DNA of 64,000 nt, taken from Commensalibacter melissae (GTDB lineage: Bacteria > Pseudomonadota > Alphaproteobacteria > Acetobacterales > Acetobacteraceae). The notes below the pieces were generated by a model, which ran no database searches, was not told the origin of the DNA, and worked only from the letters and a program-made list of their open reading frames with translations. Below, piece after piece: positions 56,295 through 64,000 of this stretch. How positions within the stretch are numbered: the stretch's first letter is position 1; each line of letters opens with the position of its first letter. The stretch spans positions 1,688,501-1,752,500 of the forward strand of contig NZ_CP033087.1 of the NCBI RefSeq assembly GCF_003691365.1. The letters are read 5' to 3'. The position numbers were made by a program, and so were the translations under genes.

Positions 56295-58118
56295 TCAACT
56301 TTCAGCTCTTTGTCTGACGTGACGTTTCCGCTCATGTGGATCAAGATATAATTTGCGAAGACGAATGGCTGATGGTGTAACTTCCACCAATTCATCATCC
56401 TCAATATAAGCAATAGCCTGTTCCAATGACATTTTTCTTGCCGGAGTCAATAAAAGTGCCTCATCTTTACCCGCAGCACGCATATTGGTTAATTTTTTTT
56501 CTTTAATTGGATTAACATCCAGATCATTTTCACGAGAATGTTCACCAATAATCATTCCGACATAAACCTTGTCAGAAGGTTCTACAAACAAAACCCCTCG
56601 ATCCTGTAAAGAGAAAAGGGAATATTGAACGGCAACACCATTTTCGGCAGAAATCAACGAACCATTACGACGCCCAGCAATGGGTCCAGCCCAGGGACCA
56701 TAACCTGAAAAAAGCCGGTTCATGATCCCGGTACCCCGCGTATCCGTCAAGAACTCGCTATGATATCCAATCAAACCCCGGGAAGGAATTGAGAAAGTCA
56801 ATCTCACTTTTCCGCCGCCAGATGGATTCATATCCTGCATTATACCTTTTCGTAGGGACATTTTTTCAACAACAACCCCAGAATAAGGTTCATCAACATC
56901 AATAAGAACCTCTTCATAGGGTTCTTCTTTTTCACTTGTTTCCTCGTTAATGCGGGTTAGAACTTTTGGACGGCCAATAGTCAGTTCAAATCCTTCCCGA
57001 CGCATCGTTTCAATCAAAACACCGAGCTGTAGCTCTCCACGTCCAGCCACTTCAAAAGCGTCATTTTCAGCACTATCCGTAACACGAATAGCAACATTAC
57101 CCTCAACCTCGCGATACAGGCGTTCACGAATTTGACGAGAGGTCACCTTTTTTCCTTCACGTCCACCCAAAGGACCGTCATTAATGCGAAAGGTCATAGA
57201 TAGGGTTGGAGGATCAATCGGGGTAGCATGTAAGGGTTCCGTTATTTCTGGAGAAGCAATGGTTTCTGAAACGGTTGTATTGGATAAACCTGCCACAGCC
57301 ACGATATCACCAGCCTGGACCTCCTCAACAGGAACACGTTCCAGGCCTCTAAAGGCTAACAATTTTGTTAGACGGCCTGTCTCAATAATTTTACCATCAT
57401 GTTGCAAAACACGAACAGGCATATTTACCCTTGCCGTTCCCTGTTCTACCCGTCCGGTTAATATACGTCCAAGAAAATTGTCATATTCAAGGATAGAAGC
57501 AACCATTGCAAAAGGCGCATCAAGGTTAACCGTTGGTGCCGGAACGTGTTTGACAATAAGATCAAACAGCGCACTTAAATCCTCTTTATGGTTTTCAATT
57601 GTATAATCAGCCCATCCCTGACGCCCTGACGCATAAAGCATTGGAAAATCCAGCTGCTCATCATTGGCACCCATCGCTGCAAACAGGTCAAAAATTTCAT
57701 TATGCACTTCATCCGCACGAGAATCTGAACGATCAACCTTGTTCACCACAACAATGGGGCGCAAACCACGATTCAAAGCTTTTCCAACTACGAATTTAGT
57801 TTGTGGCAAAGCTCCCTCGGCTGCATCAACCAAGACAACCGCCCCATCAACCATTGATAAGATACGTTCAACCTCCCCCCCAAAATCCGCATGACCTGGG
57901 GTGTCAATAATATTAATTCTTACATTATTCCATACAACAGAGGTACATTTGGCAAGAATCGTAATTCCTCGTTCACGTTCCAAATCATTACTATCCATTG
58001 CACGTTCAACCACATGCTGATTTTCACGAAAAGTTCCGGACTGCTGTAATAACTGATCAACCAACGTTGTCTTGCCATGGTCAACATGTGCAATAATGGC
58101 AATATTTCGGATCTCCAT
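56295..58118 (-). CDS. typA: Translational GTPase TypA/BipA
   Basis: About 607 residues. The G1 motif is [15 protein letters not shown], with [14 protein letters not shown] (G3) and NKVDRSD (G4) as in ribosome-binding GTPases; the C-terminal half holds the domains that follow the EF-G fold, ending with [16 protein letters not shown]. TypA is involved in ribosome assembly and stress adaptation. The start is the ATG at 58118 giving [15 protein letters not shown]; in-frame upstream starts at 58130 and 58163 are possible. Confidence 0.95.
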   Translation of the reverse strand: MEIRNIAIIAHVDHGKTTLVDQLLQQSGTFRENQHVVERAMDSNDLERERGITILAKCTSVVWNNVRINIIDTPGHADFGGEVERILSMVDGAVVLVDAAEGALPQTKFVVGKALNRGLRPIVVVNKVDRSDSRADEVHNEIFDLFAAMGANDEQLDFPMLYASGRQGWADYTIENHKEDLSALFDLIVKHVPAPTVNLDAPFAMVASILEYDNFLGRILTGRVEQGTARVNMPVRVLQHDGKIIETGRLTKLLAFRGLERVPVEEVQAGDIVAVAGLSNTTVSETIASPEITEPLHATPIDPPTLSMTFRINDGPLGGREGKKVTSRQIRERLYREVEGNVAIRVTDSAENDAFEVAGRGELQLGVLIETMRREGFELTIGRPKVLTRINEETSEKEEPYEEVLIDVDEPYSGVVVEKMSLRKGIMQDMNPSGGGKVRLTFSIPSRGLIGYHSEFLTDTRGTGIMNRLFSGYGPWAGPIAGRRNGSLISAENGVAVQYSLFSLQDRGVLFVEPSDKVYVGMIIGEHSRENDLDVNPIKEKKLTNMRAAGKDEALLLTPARKMSLEQAIAYIEDDELVEVTPSAIRLRKLYLDPHERKRHVRQRAES

Positions 58119-58248
58119 GATGTTTTTCATTCTCCAACAATACAAAATATGTATGTTTCGCATTATCTACAAAACATACATATTATTCTTCTTCTCAATA
58201 GTTACGTAAATTAATAACAAAAGTTATTTTTATCAAAAAAGCCAAAAA

Positions 58249-59277
58249 TTAGAAATTCATGACTTCTTTCAATTCCGGTAATGGTCTGGCACCCACATGG
58301 GAAATAACTTCCGCAGCCACAACACTTCCCAGACGACCACATTCGGCATAAGTCCTGTCTGTTGTCCAGCCAGCCAAAAATCCAGCGACATAAGCATCAC
58401 CTGCCCCTGTCGTATCCACAACAACCGTTGGAACACTTGCAACCTCTATCCGTTCTGAATTGGCAAGAATAACACTGCCCTTCTCACCACAGGTTATAAC
58501 AGCGATTGGAATATCCTGCGAAGCATTTTGAATGGCTTTTTCCAAATCTTCCGTTTCGTATAGTGCACAAATTTCAAATTGGTTTGCGAAAACCATATCC
58601 ACGTGATTTGATACAAAATCCTTAAACTGTACCAGATGTCGCTTTACACAAAAAGGATCGGACAAACTCAACGCGATTTTCCTTCCTGCTTTGTGCGAAA
58701 TATCTGCAGCCTGATAGAATGCCTTTTGTGCAAGTTCACCATCAAATAAATATCCCTCCAATAAAGTTATTTTGGCATGACTTATGACATCTTCATCAAC
58801 ATCATCTGGTGTAAATTGAGTGCAAGCCCCCAAATAAGTATTCATGGTTCTTTGTCCGTCGGGCGTTACAAAAATAATTGACCGAGCTGTATATAGATTT
58901 GGATGCAGGGATGATTTTAAAGGGGTCGATGGAAAATAAACACCACCCTGCTGAATATCTTCTGCAAAGCGTTTTCCGACGGTGTCATCCGCAACTTTTC
59001 CCAAATAAGCCGTTTTTGCCCCCATCAGGGCCGCAACAAAACAGGTATTTGCCACTGATCCCCCACTCATTTGTTTTTCCGGCTTTATCAGGCTTTTCAA
59101 GGCCTTGACCCGTTTTGCATCAATCAAACTCATACTTCCGGGTATCATTTCCTGTTTTTCGAGAAAATCATCATTAACTCGTGTCAATATATCAACAATG
59201 GCATTCCCTATTCCTGCAATATCAAATTCAACATCATCCTCTTTCTTCCGACCAAGTAAATTTTTAAAACCACGCAT
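58249..59277 (-). CDS. PfkB-family carbohydrate kinase (adenosine kinase-like)
   Basis: A 342-residue ribokinase-like kinase. GIGNAIVDILTRV near residue 22, the GGSVANTCFVAALMGAKTAYLG segment, and the ATP/anion-hole motif DTTGAGDAYVAGFLAG near the C-terminus are standard PfkB marks. Close relatives in alphaproteobacteria are called adenosine kinase; the substrate is not certain. Its first 15 residues (MRGFKNLLGRKKEDD) look like an unconserved basic lead. It precedes typA on the same strand by about 130 bases. Confidence 0.88.
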   Translation of the reverse strand: MRGFKNLLGRKKEDDVEFDIAGIGNAIVDILTRVNDDFLEKQEMIPGSMSLIDAKRVKALKSLIKPEKQMSGGSVANTCFVAALMGAKTAYLGKVADDTVGKRFAEDIQQGGVYFPSTPLKSSLHPNLYTARSIIFVTPDGQRTMNTYLGACTQFTPDDVDEDVISHAKITLLEGYLFDGELAQKAFYQAADISHKAGRKIALSLSDPFCVKRHLVQFKDFVSNHVDMVFANQFEICALYETEDLEKAIQNASQDIPIAVITCGEKGSVILANSERIEVASVPTVVVDTTGAGDAYVAGFLAGWTTDRTYAECGRLGSVVAAEVISHVGARPLPELKEVMNF

Positions 59278-59567
59278 AAAAAACTATTTCCTTTCCATAT
59301 AATTATAAAAATTATATTCACTAATCTTAAATGATGTTATTTCTTTTTCTTGCCAGCATACTTAAAAAGTAATTAATATATTTAAAACATTTACTAATTT
59401 TTCAAAAATCTTCAATCTGTTTTGACTAAATGTCATTTTTCCCTAGCAGGTCTGTTATACTTTGCTTTACAAACTATACAAGAAGCCATTATTAAACAAC
59501 AAAAATAACCCGTAACCCAACGTTACCCGATTTTACTTTGTTCTTTAAACGAAAGTCTTATCTTACA

Positions 59568-60068
59568 ATGAATAATCTAACCCCTATTCTTGAAAAAAAA
59601 CTTATTAACCGAAATACGCTTTTAAACAATACAGAACATACATATTCAAATGACGCATCCCTAAATCGCAGGGCTCTTGTCGTTGGTCAGGGTATACACA
59701 TACAAGGTACGTTTAATGACGTTGAAACACTCATAGTTGAAGGAACGATTGAAACCTCTTCAATCAAGTTGAAAAAACTTGTCATTCAGCAATCTGGAGT
59801 TTTCCGTGGAACTGTTGAATCCCAGGATATTGAAATAACCGGTATACTGGAAGGCAATATTACCGCTCAAGGAAATCTTACAGTCACTGTAAGTGGCAAG
59901 CTCCTTGGCAAGGCGAAATGCCGACGCCTTAAAGTTGAAGATGGTGGACAAATCACCGGACAGGTTGAAATGATTACCACGGACAAACTGAAACAAACGT
60001 CAGCTGTCGATTATAGCAACGATAAAGAGGAAGTGGTGACAGAAGAAGTTAAATCTTCAGCAACTTAG
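59568..60068 (+). CDS. Bactofilin (polymer-forming cytoskeletal protein)
   Basis: A bactofilin of about 166 residues: the beta-helical core (about 45-145) has VVGQGIHIQGTFNDVETLIVEGTI-type repeats, then SGVFRGTVESQDIEITGILEGNI and VSGKLLGKAKCRRLKVEDGGQI. Bactofilins make filaments at the membrane and organise cell-shape or stalk-type structures. The ATG at 59568 was chosen; an in-frame TTG at 59538 would add MFFKRKSYLT, which resembles short membrane-binding leads of other bactofilins, so the longer form cannot be excluded. Confidence 0.85.
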   Translation: MNNLTPILEKKLINRNTLLNNTEHTYSNDASLNRRALVVGQGIHIQGTFNDVETLIVEGTIETSSIKLKKLVIQQSGVFRGTVESQDIEITGILEGNITAQGNLTVTVSGKLLGKAKCRRLKVEDGGQITGQVEMITTDKLKQTSAVDYSNDKEEVVTEEVKSSAT

Positions 60069-60100
60069 TCGAAATAATAAACAAATATTTATGTAACCAT

Positions 60101-60138
60101 ATCTTCTCTCATCAAAATTCAATTTTATGAGAAAAGAT
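60101..60138. terminator. Hairpin between bactofilin and gcrA
   Basis: A convergent-gene hairpin: ATCTTCTCTCAT pairs with ATGAGAAAAGAT with one mismatch; the inner AAAATT/AATTTT can extend it. It is a possible shared terminator, lacking a clean T tail. Confidence 0.45.
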
Positions 60139-60145
60139 AGATTTA

Positions 60146-60682
60146 TTAGGCAACGTTATTCTTACGATCTTTCAATTTTACATAGGCGATCTGAACATGT
60201 TCCAAACAATAGGGTTTACCCGGAACGATCGGCGCCTTGCAAAAATGGAAGTCTTTTTCGCCTGGATCACCTATCGGCCAACAGCATTCTGAATTTGATT
60301 TTCGATAAGAAGGCAGCTCTTTTGGTGATATAAATTCAAGCTTTTTTGGTTTTTTAGTCCTAACCTCAAGCTTCTCTTTAACTGATTCGTCTTTGACAGC
60401 ATTAATCTCTTTTGATTCTATAACAGTCTGTGTAACGGTTTTATTTTTTTTAGACTCATCCTTTTTTGATATAGCATTTTTTTGAGATTTTGTTTCACTC
60501 ACTTTATCTTTTGTTACACTCGCCTTGCGAATCGGGGAAGGTCTTCCCTCAAGTCCCAATCGATGCGCTTTACCAACAACAGCGTTTTTCGTTACATTAA
60601 GCTGTCTGCCAATTTCCGCTGTTGAAAGACCTTGTGCCCATAATTCCCGTAGGCGGGCAACGATTTCATCAGTCCATTCCAT
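60146..60682 (-). CDS. gcrA: Cell cycle regulator GcrA
   Basis: A 178-residue protein. The N-terminal MEWTDEIVARLRELWAQGLS plus IGRQLNVTKNAVVGKAHRLGL is the conserved GcrA DNA-binding helix-turn-helix (about residues 1-45). The Lys-rich middle is not conserved. The C-terminal CCWPIGDPGEKDFHFCKAP and GKPYCLEHVQIAY form the sigma-interacting domain. GcrA with sigma70 drives promoters marked by CcrM methylation at GANTC. It is only known in alphaproteobacteria. The start has an AAGGTG site. Confidence 0.96.
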   Translation of the reverse strand: MEWTDEIVARLRELWAQGLSTAEIGRQLNVTKNAVVGKAHRLGLEGRPSPIRKASVTKDKVSETKSQKNAISKKDESKKNKTVTQTVIESKEINAVKDESVKEKLEVRTKKPKKLEFISPKELPSYRKSNSECCWPIGDPGEKDFHFCKAPIVPGKPYCLEHVQIAYVKLKDRKNNVA

Positions 60683-60741
60683 ACATTTTCACCTTAATTA
60701 CATCACTTTATAAATAACAAATAATTTTTTAAAAACAAAAT

Positions 60742-61917
60742 TCAAACTTTTACAAATTTTAATGTTTTATCTTGAACGGATATCATGAGTTTCCCTTCAC
60801 ATAGATCAATGGCATCTTTTCCAAAAACCTCATGACGCCAACCTGTAAATATTTCCAAATCTCGGTAACCCAGAGCTATTTTTTCAATATCCTTACTACT
60901 GGCAACCAGCTTAGGGGCCACTTTATAAATTTCACATTTGGCCAATAGCATTACCTTTAACAACGAAACCAGAGCTTCTGATGGTTTTTCTACAGGATTT
61001 TTATAGATAAAAGGGGTTGGCAATGATTCAGAATCAATCGCTTTCGCTTTTTTTATAATTTCTAAGACAGATTGACCATCTTGGCCGTTGGCAAAATCTC
61101 TATTAATACCTCTTATTTTTTCCAAGGTTTTTACAGTATCGGGTAAAGCCACGGCAATAGCAATAAGACTTTCATCCCTAATGAAATGATGCCTTGGAAT
61201 ATTCACCTTTTGAGCTTTCTCTTCACGCCATTGTATTAAATAAGATAAGCAGGCCAATGATCGACCATTACGAATTTTTGCCCCTAATTTTTTACAGATT
61301 TTTTCAATAGGAGGTAAATAAAAATCTGGATTGGACAAAAGTTCCATTTCAGAAGCAACCCAACTTAAGCGATTATCCAATCGTAATTTTTCATATAAAA
61401 TTGGAAAAGCACTCCACAGATAGGTTACATCTGCAACTGCATAATCCTGTTGTGCTTTTGTTAAGGGACGCATTGACCAGTCACTAAACCGATAGGATTT
61501 ATCAACCTTATGGTTCAGTAACGATTCAATCAATGAATCATAACCGATTTGATTTCCAAACCCTGCAACCATTGCAGCAATCTGCGTATCAAATATCGAT
61601 ACAGGCAAAAAGCCGAATAAATGCAAAAAAATTTCCAAATCCTGCTGAGCGGCGTGAAAAACCTTAACAATCTTTGGTTCAAGCAATAGAGGGGTTAATA
61701 AGGATAAATCAATTGTCTTGGAAAGAGCATCAACCAAATAAACCTGATGACTACCTGCAATTTGAATTAAACATAGTTCAGGCCAATAAGTCGATTCTCT
61801 TACAAACTCGGTGTCCATTGTTACATAGTTTTCTACCAACAATGAATCAACCATTTGTTTCAGAGAATGACTGTCTGATATTAATTGAGGAGCAGGAAAT
61901 TCCTTAAGTGATCTCAT
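60742..61917 (-). CDS. rnd: Ribonuclease D
   Basis: About 391 residues. The DEDD exonuclease domain has TMDTEFVRESTYWPELCLIQ, HAAQQDLEIFLHLFG and the DYAVADVTYLW segment; an HRDC-like domain follows (about 200-370). RNase D trims the 3' ends of tRNA precursors. Start at the ATG giving MRSLKEFPAPQLISD; an in-frame TTG lies two codons earlier. It lies alone, upstream of the gene-poor stretch. Confidence 0.93.
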   Translation of the reverse strand: MRSLKEFPAPQLISDSHSLKQMVDSLLVENYVTMDTEFVRESTYWPELCLIQIAGSHQVYLVDALSKTIDLSLLTPLLLEPKIVKVFHAAQQDLEIFLHLFGFLPVSIFDTQIAAMVAGFGNQIGYDSLIESLLNHKVDKSYRFSDWSMRPLTKAQQDYAVADVTYLWSAFPILYEKLRLDNRLSWVASEMELLSNPDFYLPPIEKICKKLGAKIRNGRSLACLSYLIQWREEKAQKVNIPRHHFIRDESLIAIAVALPDTVKTLEKIRGINRDFANGQDGQSVLEIIKKAKAIDSESLPTPFIYKNPVEKPSEALVSLLKVMLLAKCEIYKVAPKLVASSKDIEKIALGYRDLEIFTGWRHEVFGKDAIDLCEGKLMISVQDKTLKFVKV

Positions 61918-61923
61918 AAACAA

Positions 61924-62868
61924 TTAAATTAGTTACACTGAAAATCGTTATAAATAATATGATTTTCAAGGTAATTTAAATTTCCTCCAATTTCCTATTT
62001 CTGTGTTTTTATAAGATAACTCTGCATGATTACAAACACGGTTTATAAAATAATTTGACATTAATCTCAAAGTATCAATAGGCAAAAAAGATTAATTTAA
62101 CAAAATTGTATCCATTAACAATTTTAAAACACTCGTTGATAAGAGCTGGTCCAGTACGCTCCCCCCTATATTGGCAAATGCTTTTGTTTCAGTCTGATTT
62201 TTTATTTACCATTTTTGATACGATCAAACCATTTTCAATATAGGAATCATTTCCCTGAACATATAAAAAAAACAATCAAATTCCTGATAGACAAAAATAT
62301 TATCCAGACTTGCATAACAATCAATTTCAACATCAATATGTTTGCAATAGATAACAGAAACGAAAAATGTCTGATTGCATTACTGGATAAATACAGCAAC
62401 CCTGAAATAAATTAGCAAATTCAAAAAGATAATATTGCTTTATAAAATCATAAGATTGATCAAAATCAAAAAAAAGTAACCACGTAATCGTTATTGCATT
62501 TTGTTTATTTTTTGAACAGATTCCCCCATGTTGGCTTGCAAATGATAATCGCGCCAAAAAATATAATCTTTTTTTCCACAGGCAATTTTGATCTGCCTGA
62601 ACGCCATTCTGATCATCAACTATATTAAAATATTGGACTTTCAAATATATTGGCAATTCCGGCATTGGCGTGTAACAATATTTTAAATTTTGCCGCCTGT
62701 TTTTCTTCCTCTGTAAACATCTTGTTTTTTCTATCCTATTGTAATACCAACGTCACTAAATCCTGTTTCCGTTTTCATAGAATATGATTAAAGTAAATCC
62801 AATATAAACTTAATCGATATTATGAATTCAAAAATGTTATATTCAACCTTGCAGTAAAAGGTAAAACA
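61924..62868. other. 945-base gene-poor region with possible gene remnants
   Basis: No complete gene is evident between rnd and queF. On the minus strand three short protein-like pieces occur in different frames: 62625-62720 (31 codons, MFTEEEKQAAKFKILLHANA first), 62491-62616 (41 codons, containing KDYIFWRDYHLQANMGE) and 62092-62205 (ETKAFANIGGSVLDQ, no start). They could be the decayed pieces of one or two genes, or small genes. A 66-codon plus-strand frame at 62215-62415 does not look convincing. No tRNA or insertion sequence is seen. Confidence 0.3.
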
Positions 62869-63336
62869 ATGAATGATACCAAAGAACTTAAAAACTACCT
62901 GACCCAGCTTGGGGCAAACACCTCTTTACCTCAATCTCCATCCGAAGCAAAACTTGAAAAAGTGCCTGCCCCTTATCCGGAATATGATTATACTATTCGT
63001 TTTACCGCACCAGAATTCACATCATTATGCCCAATTACCGGACAGCCAGATTTTGCTCATCTTGTAATCGACTATATTCCAGATAAATGGATTGTCGAAA
63101 GCAAATCACTAAAATTATATTTGGCAAGTTTTAGAAACCATGGAGCTTTTCATGAAGCTTGTACAGTTGAAATCGCAACCACACTGACAAAATTACTTGA
63201 CCCAATATGGTTACGAATTGGTGGATATTGGTATCCAAGAGGGGGAATGCCTATAGATGTTTTTTGGCAAACCAGCACACCTCCCGAAAATGTATGGATT
63301 CCTTCACAAGATGTTCCTGCCTATCGTGGCAGATAA
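62869..63336 (+). CDS. queF: NADPH-dependent 7-cyano-7-deazaguanine reductase
   Basis: A 155-residue type I (YkvM-like) QueF, which reduces preQ0 to preQ1 for queuosine synthesis. The thioimide-forming Cys is in [37 protein letters not shown] holds the conserved Glu/His region, and [14 protein letters not shown] is the C-terminal feature. The ATG is preceded by an AAAGGTAAAAC site. No preQ1 riboswitch was recognised in the upstream region. It converges with atpC, 12 bases away. Confidence 0.95.
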   Translation: MNDTKELKNYLTQLGANTSLPQSPSEAKLEKVPAPYPEYDYTIRFTAPEFTSLCPITGQPDFAHLVIDYIPDKWIVESKSLKLYLASFRNHGAFHEACTVEIATTLTKLLDPIWLRIGGYWYPRGGMPIDVFWQTSTPPENVWIPSQDVPAYRGR

Positions 63337-63348
63337 TATCTTTGATTA

Positions 63349-63777
63349 CTAAAGGGTTTGGTTATGTTTATCTGAAACAGCCAAATCAATAATAGCATTG
63401 GCTCCCTGCATTCTGTCAATCAACTCACGTTGCTTATCAGTATCATTGGTACCTGAAACCCTATTATACTCTTCCTGCAATTTTGCCAAACGCTTGATCC
63501 CTTCCTCTTCAGAAAGTTCATTCAATTTTTTGACTTGTTTGGCAAGAACAGTACAACAACTTTCTTGCATTTCGGCAAACCCGTCTTCAACAAACAGACG
63601 ATGGATAACCTTATTGTCCTGATAAAGATCAATCACTCCAGCACGAAGAAGAAAAATCATGGGGACATGACCTTCCATTGCGGCAATATCCCCCTCTAAA
63701 GCAGGTAAAACAGCCATATCCACTGTCTGAGAAAGAACAACTTTCTCGGGACTAATAATTTCAAGTTTGATTGACAT
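63349..63777 (-). CDS. atpC: ATP synthase F1 epsilon subunit
   Basis: A 142-residue epsilon subunit: KLEIISPEKVVLSQTVDMA, then LPALEGDIAAMEGHVPMIFLLRAG in the N-terminal beta-sandwich, followed by the helical C-terminal part (LNELSEEEGIKRLAKLQEEY). It follows atpD by 29 bases in the usual order of the F1 operon (atpHAGDC), whose remaining genes lie beyond the window. A good AAAGGAAAA site precedes the ATG. Last gene of its operon. Confidence 0.96.
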   Translation of the reverse strand: MSIKLEIISPEKVVLSQTVDMAVLPALEGDIAAMEGHVPMIFLLRAGVIDLYQDNKVIHRLFVEDGFAEMQESCCTVLAKQVKKLNELSEEEGIKRLAKLQEEYNRVSGTNDTDKQRELIDRMQGANAIIDLAVSDKHNQTL

Positions 63778-63806
63778 TATTATTTTCCTTTATGGCTTTT
63801 AACCGT

Positions 63807-64000
63807 TCATTTTTCTTCTTGTTTCATTTTTTCGGCTTTTGCAACTGCCTCTTCAATAGTGCCTACCATATAAAAAGCAGCTTCTGGCAAATCATCATGT
63901 TTTCCATCGACAATTTCCTTAAAGGAACGAACTGTATCCTTTACCGCCACCAATTTACCTGGCATTCCGGTAAAGATTTCAGCAACATGAAAAGGCTGGG
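63807..64000 (-). CDS. atpD: ATP synthase F1 beta subunit (3' part)
   Basis: The C-terminal 63 residues of the catalytic beta subunit. Read on the minus strand from the edge: [20 protein letters not shown], then [20 protein letters not shown], which are standard for AtpD, ending with a Lys/Glu-rich tail. The start and the nucleotide-binding parts lie beyond the right edge. The frame is open to the edge. Confidence 0.95.
   Translation of the reverse strand, partial: QPFHVAEIFTGMPGKLVAVKDTVRSFKEIVDGKHDDLPEAAFYMVGTIEEAVAKAEKMKQEEK

Noticed and set aside
56950-57894. Several long plus-strand frames over typA
   Set aside because: They are the complementary-strand shadow of a strongly conserved GTPase gene.
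62215-62415. 66-codon open frame on the plus strand
   Set aside because: No ribosome site, AT-driven composition and no motif; treated as chance.
62333-62665. 110-codon open frame on the minus strand
   Set aside because: Composition is unlike a protein in its second half, and another frame in the same bases (62491-62616) looks more protein-like.
62721-62868. preQ1 riboswitch sought before queF
   Set aside because: No compact hairpin with the A-rich tail of the preQ1-I class was seen.

Overview
The window is a continuous piece of a low-GC (by eye, high-30s percent) alphaproteobacterial chromosome. The GcrA cell-cycle regulator, AddAB recombination enzymes, a Cys-poor DksA and above all the hopanoid genes (hpnH, dxs-hpnM-hpnI-hpnJ-hpnK) point to the Acetobacteraceae. 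An AT-rich member such as an insect-gut Commensalibacter-like bacterium fits best. That placement is inference from gene content, not from a database search.

Layout: (1) 1-7390, cobalamin (B12) corrin-ring genes: the 3' end of cobN, then cobG-H-I-J, cobK on the opposite strand, and cobL-E-M. (2) 7391-17547, a visibly more AT-rich surface-glycan island. Two GlfT2-like glycosyltransferases on the minus strand bracket a plus-strand cassette. The cassette holds two related GT14-like proteins (one with extra N- and C-terminal domains), a HAD phosphatase, a fused nucleotidyltransferase/kinase and a second nucleotidyltransferase. (3) 17548-22598, the second half of the cobalamin locus: cbiD, cobB, cobT, cobS, a cobC-like phosphatase and an uncharted 50-residue membrane protein. 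(4) 22764-30730, housekeeping: speE-speD (spermidine), dksA, panC, a DUF2272 lipoprotein, a rhodanese, an OmpR/EnvZ-type two-component pair, a YqaA-type membrane protein and a small orphan. (5) 30781-37621, ispE, a TPR protein, a divergent uracil-DNA glycosylase, a soluble lytic transglycosylase and a CNNM/CorC-type protein. (6) 37861-45754, hopanoid genes with dxs. (7) 45761-53226, trxA, addA, addB, tsaE. (8) 53445-61917, ferredoxin-NADP reductase, alr, an Ala/His/Lys-rich secreted protein, typA, a PfkB kinase, a bactofilin, gcrA and rnd. (9) 61924-62868, a gene-poor stretch with possible gene remnants. (10) queF, atpC and the C-terminal part of atpD.

How they work together: the cob genes follow the oxygen-dependent (CobG) order, but the C1-methylation step is represented by CbiD, with CobE present and no CobF visible, so the pathway looks mosaic. 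Isoprenoid supply (dxs, ispE) sits near the hopanoid side-chain genes, which make and modify bacteriohopanetetrol. The glycan island carries sugar-activation and transfer enzymes but no recognisable flippase, polymerase or initiating transferase. It therefore probably decorates a surface polymer built elsewhere. It is the part of the window most likely to encode undescribed biology.

No rRNA, tRNA, CRISPR array, insertion sequence or riboswitch was recognised.
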